Below, one piece after another: positions 62,946 through 64,000 of a stretch of 64,000 bases of DNA. Source of the stretch: Candidatus Aquiluna sp. UB-MaderosW2red (lineage in GTDB: Bacteria; Actinomycetota; Actinomycetes; Actinomycetales; Microbacteriaceae). A program made the position numbers and the translations under genes. The DNA is taken from contig NZ_LT627734.1 in assembly GCF_900100865.1 (NCBI RefSeq), positions 992,001 through 1,056,000 of the forward strand, read 5' to 3'. Under the pieces are notes generated by a model. It was not told the origin of the DNA. It did no database searches and saw only the letters and a list, made by a program, of their open reading frames with translations. Positions within the stretch are counted from its first letter, which is position 1; every line of letters begins with the position of its first letter.

Positions 62946-64000
62946 ATATTCCTGAATGCCAGCACGGCATTATGGCCGCCGAATCCAAAGCTGTTTGAGA
63001 TCGCGAGAGCATCTGGTCTTGATAGGTTTGTGATCTGAGTGGGCACGTTCAATGGGATGGCTGGGTCCTGAGAATCCAAGTTTATTGTTGGTGTGACCCG
63101 TTGTTGAGTGAGCGCCAAGATTGTGAAAATCGCCTCAATTGCGCCAGCACCTCCAAGCAGATGCCCGGTGGCGGACTTAGTCGCGGAAACCACCAGATTG
63201 TCAGTGTGGTCTTGGAAAGCGCGTTTTATTGCCGTGTATTCAGCGATGTCCCCGACTGGGGTGGAGGTTGCGTGGGCGTTTACGTGCTCAACATCGCTGG
63301 GTTTAGAATCTGCCTGCTCTAAGGCCATCAATATTGCGCGGGCTGCTCCCGAACCCTCCGGGTCTGGCGCCGTTATGTGGAAGGCGTCGCTTGTGACGGA
63401 GCCCCCTACAATCTCACAGTAAATCTTTGCGCCACGCGCCTGGGCGCTCTCGAGAGTCTCTAAAACTAGCGCTCCCGCACCCTCTCCCATCACAAAGCCA
63501 TCGCGATTTAGGTCGTAGGGGCGAGATGCTGATTGCGGGTCATCATTTCTTCGGCTCAAAGCGTGCATCGCGGCAAATGAGGCAATTGGCAAGGGGTGAA
63601 TGGCGGCCTCTGCCCCTCCGGCGACCACAACATCGGCCTCGCCGCGAGCAATCCTGTGAAAGGCGTTAGCAATTGCTTCATTACCTGATGCGCAGGCACT
63701 TACTGCCGTGTGTACTCCGGCCCGGGCATGAAGATCCATGCCAATCGCCGCCGCCGGCCCATTGGGCATCAGCATCGGCACCGTCATTGGCAGCACACGA
63801 CGGGGGCCTCTTTCTTTTAGCGTGTCGAAGGCGTCCAGTAGTGTCCAGACTCCACCAATTCCAGTGGCGAAATCAACCGCTAATCTTTCGGGTTCGACTT
63901 TTGGGCTGCCAGCATCTGCCCATGCCTCCCGAGCTGCAACCAAAGCAAATTGGCTGGAGGGGTCGAGTCTCTTGGCTTCTTGAGGGGTTAGTAACTCGGT
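62942..64000 (-). CDS. fabF: 3-oxoacyl-ACP synthase II, 5' end cut by window
   Basis: Chain-elongating condensing enzyme of fatty acid synthesis. The reading frame stays open to base 64000, so the N-terminus is outside; the TTG at 63943 is internal. Catalytic cysteine in VSACASGNEAIANAF, first histidine in VNAHATSTPVGD, and the second in SATKSATGHLLGGAGAIEA. The ending SNSFGFGGHNAVLAF is the usual C-terminal signature. Other fab genes presumably lie beyond the right edge. Confidence 0.96.
   Translation of the reverse strand, partial: TELLTPQEAKRLDPSSQFALVAAREAWADAGSPKVEPERLAVDFATGIGGVWTLLDAFDTLKERGPRRVLPMTVPMLMPNGPAAAIGMDLHARAGVHTAVSACASGNEAIANAFHRIARGEADVVVAGGAEAAIHPLPIASFAAMHALSRRNDDPQSASRPYDLNRDGFVMGEGAGALVLETLESAQARGAKIYCEIVGGSVTSDAFHITAPDPEGSGAARAILMALEQADSKPSDVEHVNAHATSTPVGDIAEYTAIKRAFQDHTDNLVVSATKSATGHLLGGAGAIEAIFTILALTQQRVTPTINLDSQDPAIPLNVPTQITNLSRPDALAISNSFGFGGHNAVLAFRNI

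Overview
The window reads as the chromosome of a small-genome, mid-GC actinobacterium, most probably a freshwater Microbacteriaceae of the Rhodoluna/Aquiluna ('Luna') type. The grounds are actinobacterial gene families (DUF3145 beside fabF, DUF6504 beside dnaE2, DUF6671), an actinobacterial TCGAAC-N4-GTTCGA SOS box, the order proA-nadD-rsfS-tRNA-Ala, lepA-hemW-hrcA-dnaJ-rsmE-HIT-phoH-ybeY-corC-era-leuA-recO-uppS-glyS and dusB-dgt-dnaG, very short intergenic gaps, many 1-14 bp overlaps and frequent GTG/TTG starts. The taxonomic call is an inference from content and order, not from a marker-gene search.

Layout: 1-3.0 kb, proline and NAD synthesis, ribosome silencing, tRNA-Ala. 3.2-8.9 kb, a Bax-inhibitor-like membrane protein, then an SOS-boxed DUF6504-dnaE2 pair, SRAP (HMCES/YedK-like) and DedA. 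9.1-11.2 kb, divergent folate genes pabC/pabB. 11.2-17.4 kb, leuS, comEA-comEC-holA and rpsT. 17.6-27.1 kb, a long run of translation, chaperone, rRNA and GTPase genes, with hrcA carrying a CIRCE operator over its own start codon. 27.1-36.2 kb, leuA behind a leucine-rich leader peptide, then recO, uppS, glyS, dusB, dgt, dnaG. 36.2-43.1 kb, tRNA-Asn, azlCD, def, a DMT transporter with a glycosyltransferase, fadD and a bile-acid-symporter homologue.

43.2-57.6 kb is the accessory part. An M20 amidohydrolase faces a seven-gene LacI-controlled operon: sugar-type ABC importer (binding lipoprotein, ATPase, permease), phosphotriesterase-like hydrolase, PF07090 GATase-like protein, nucleoside hydrolase and ribokinase. 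It looks like an uptake-and-dismantling route for a ribosylated compound that ends in ribose 5-phosphate. After tRNA-Met and an unexplained intergenic stretch of about 420 bp rich in inverted repeats comes an SbtA-type bicarbonate transporter. Next is a tightly coupled type III PKS - ICMT-like methyltransferase - flavoprotein - UbiA prenyltransferase cluster, which resembles the srsABC phenolic-lipid operon of Streptomyces with a prenyltransferase added.

57.3-64 kb returns to core functions: a winged-helix regulator, Thermus-type isocitrate dehydrogenase, DUF6671, a CNNM/CorC-family protein, thymidine kinase, DUF3145 and fabF, which runs off the right edge. proA runs off the left edge. No IS element, integrase, prophage, CRISPR array, rRNA or obvious pseudogene was seen.
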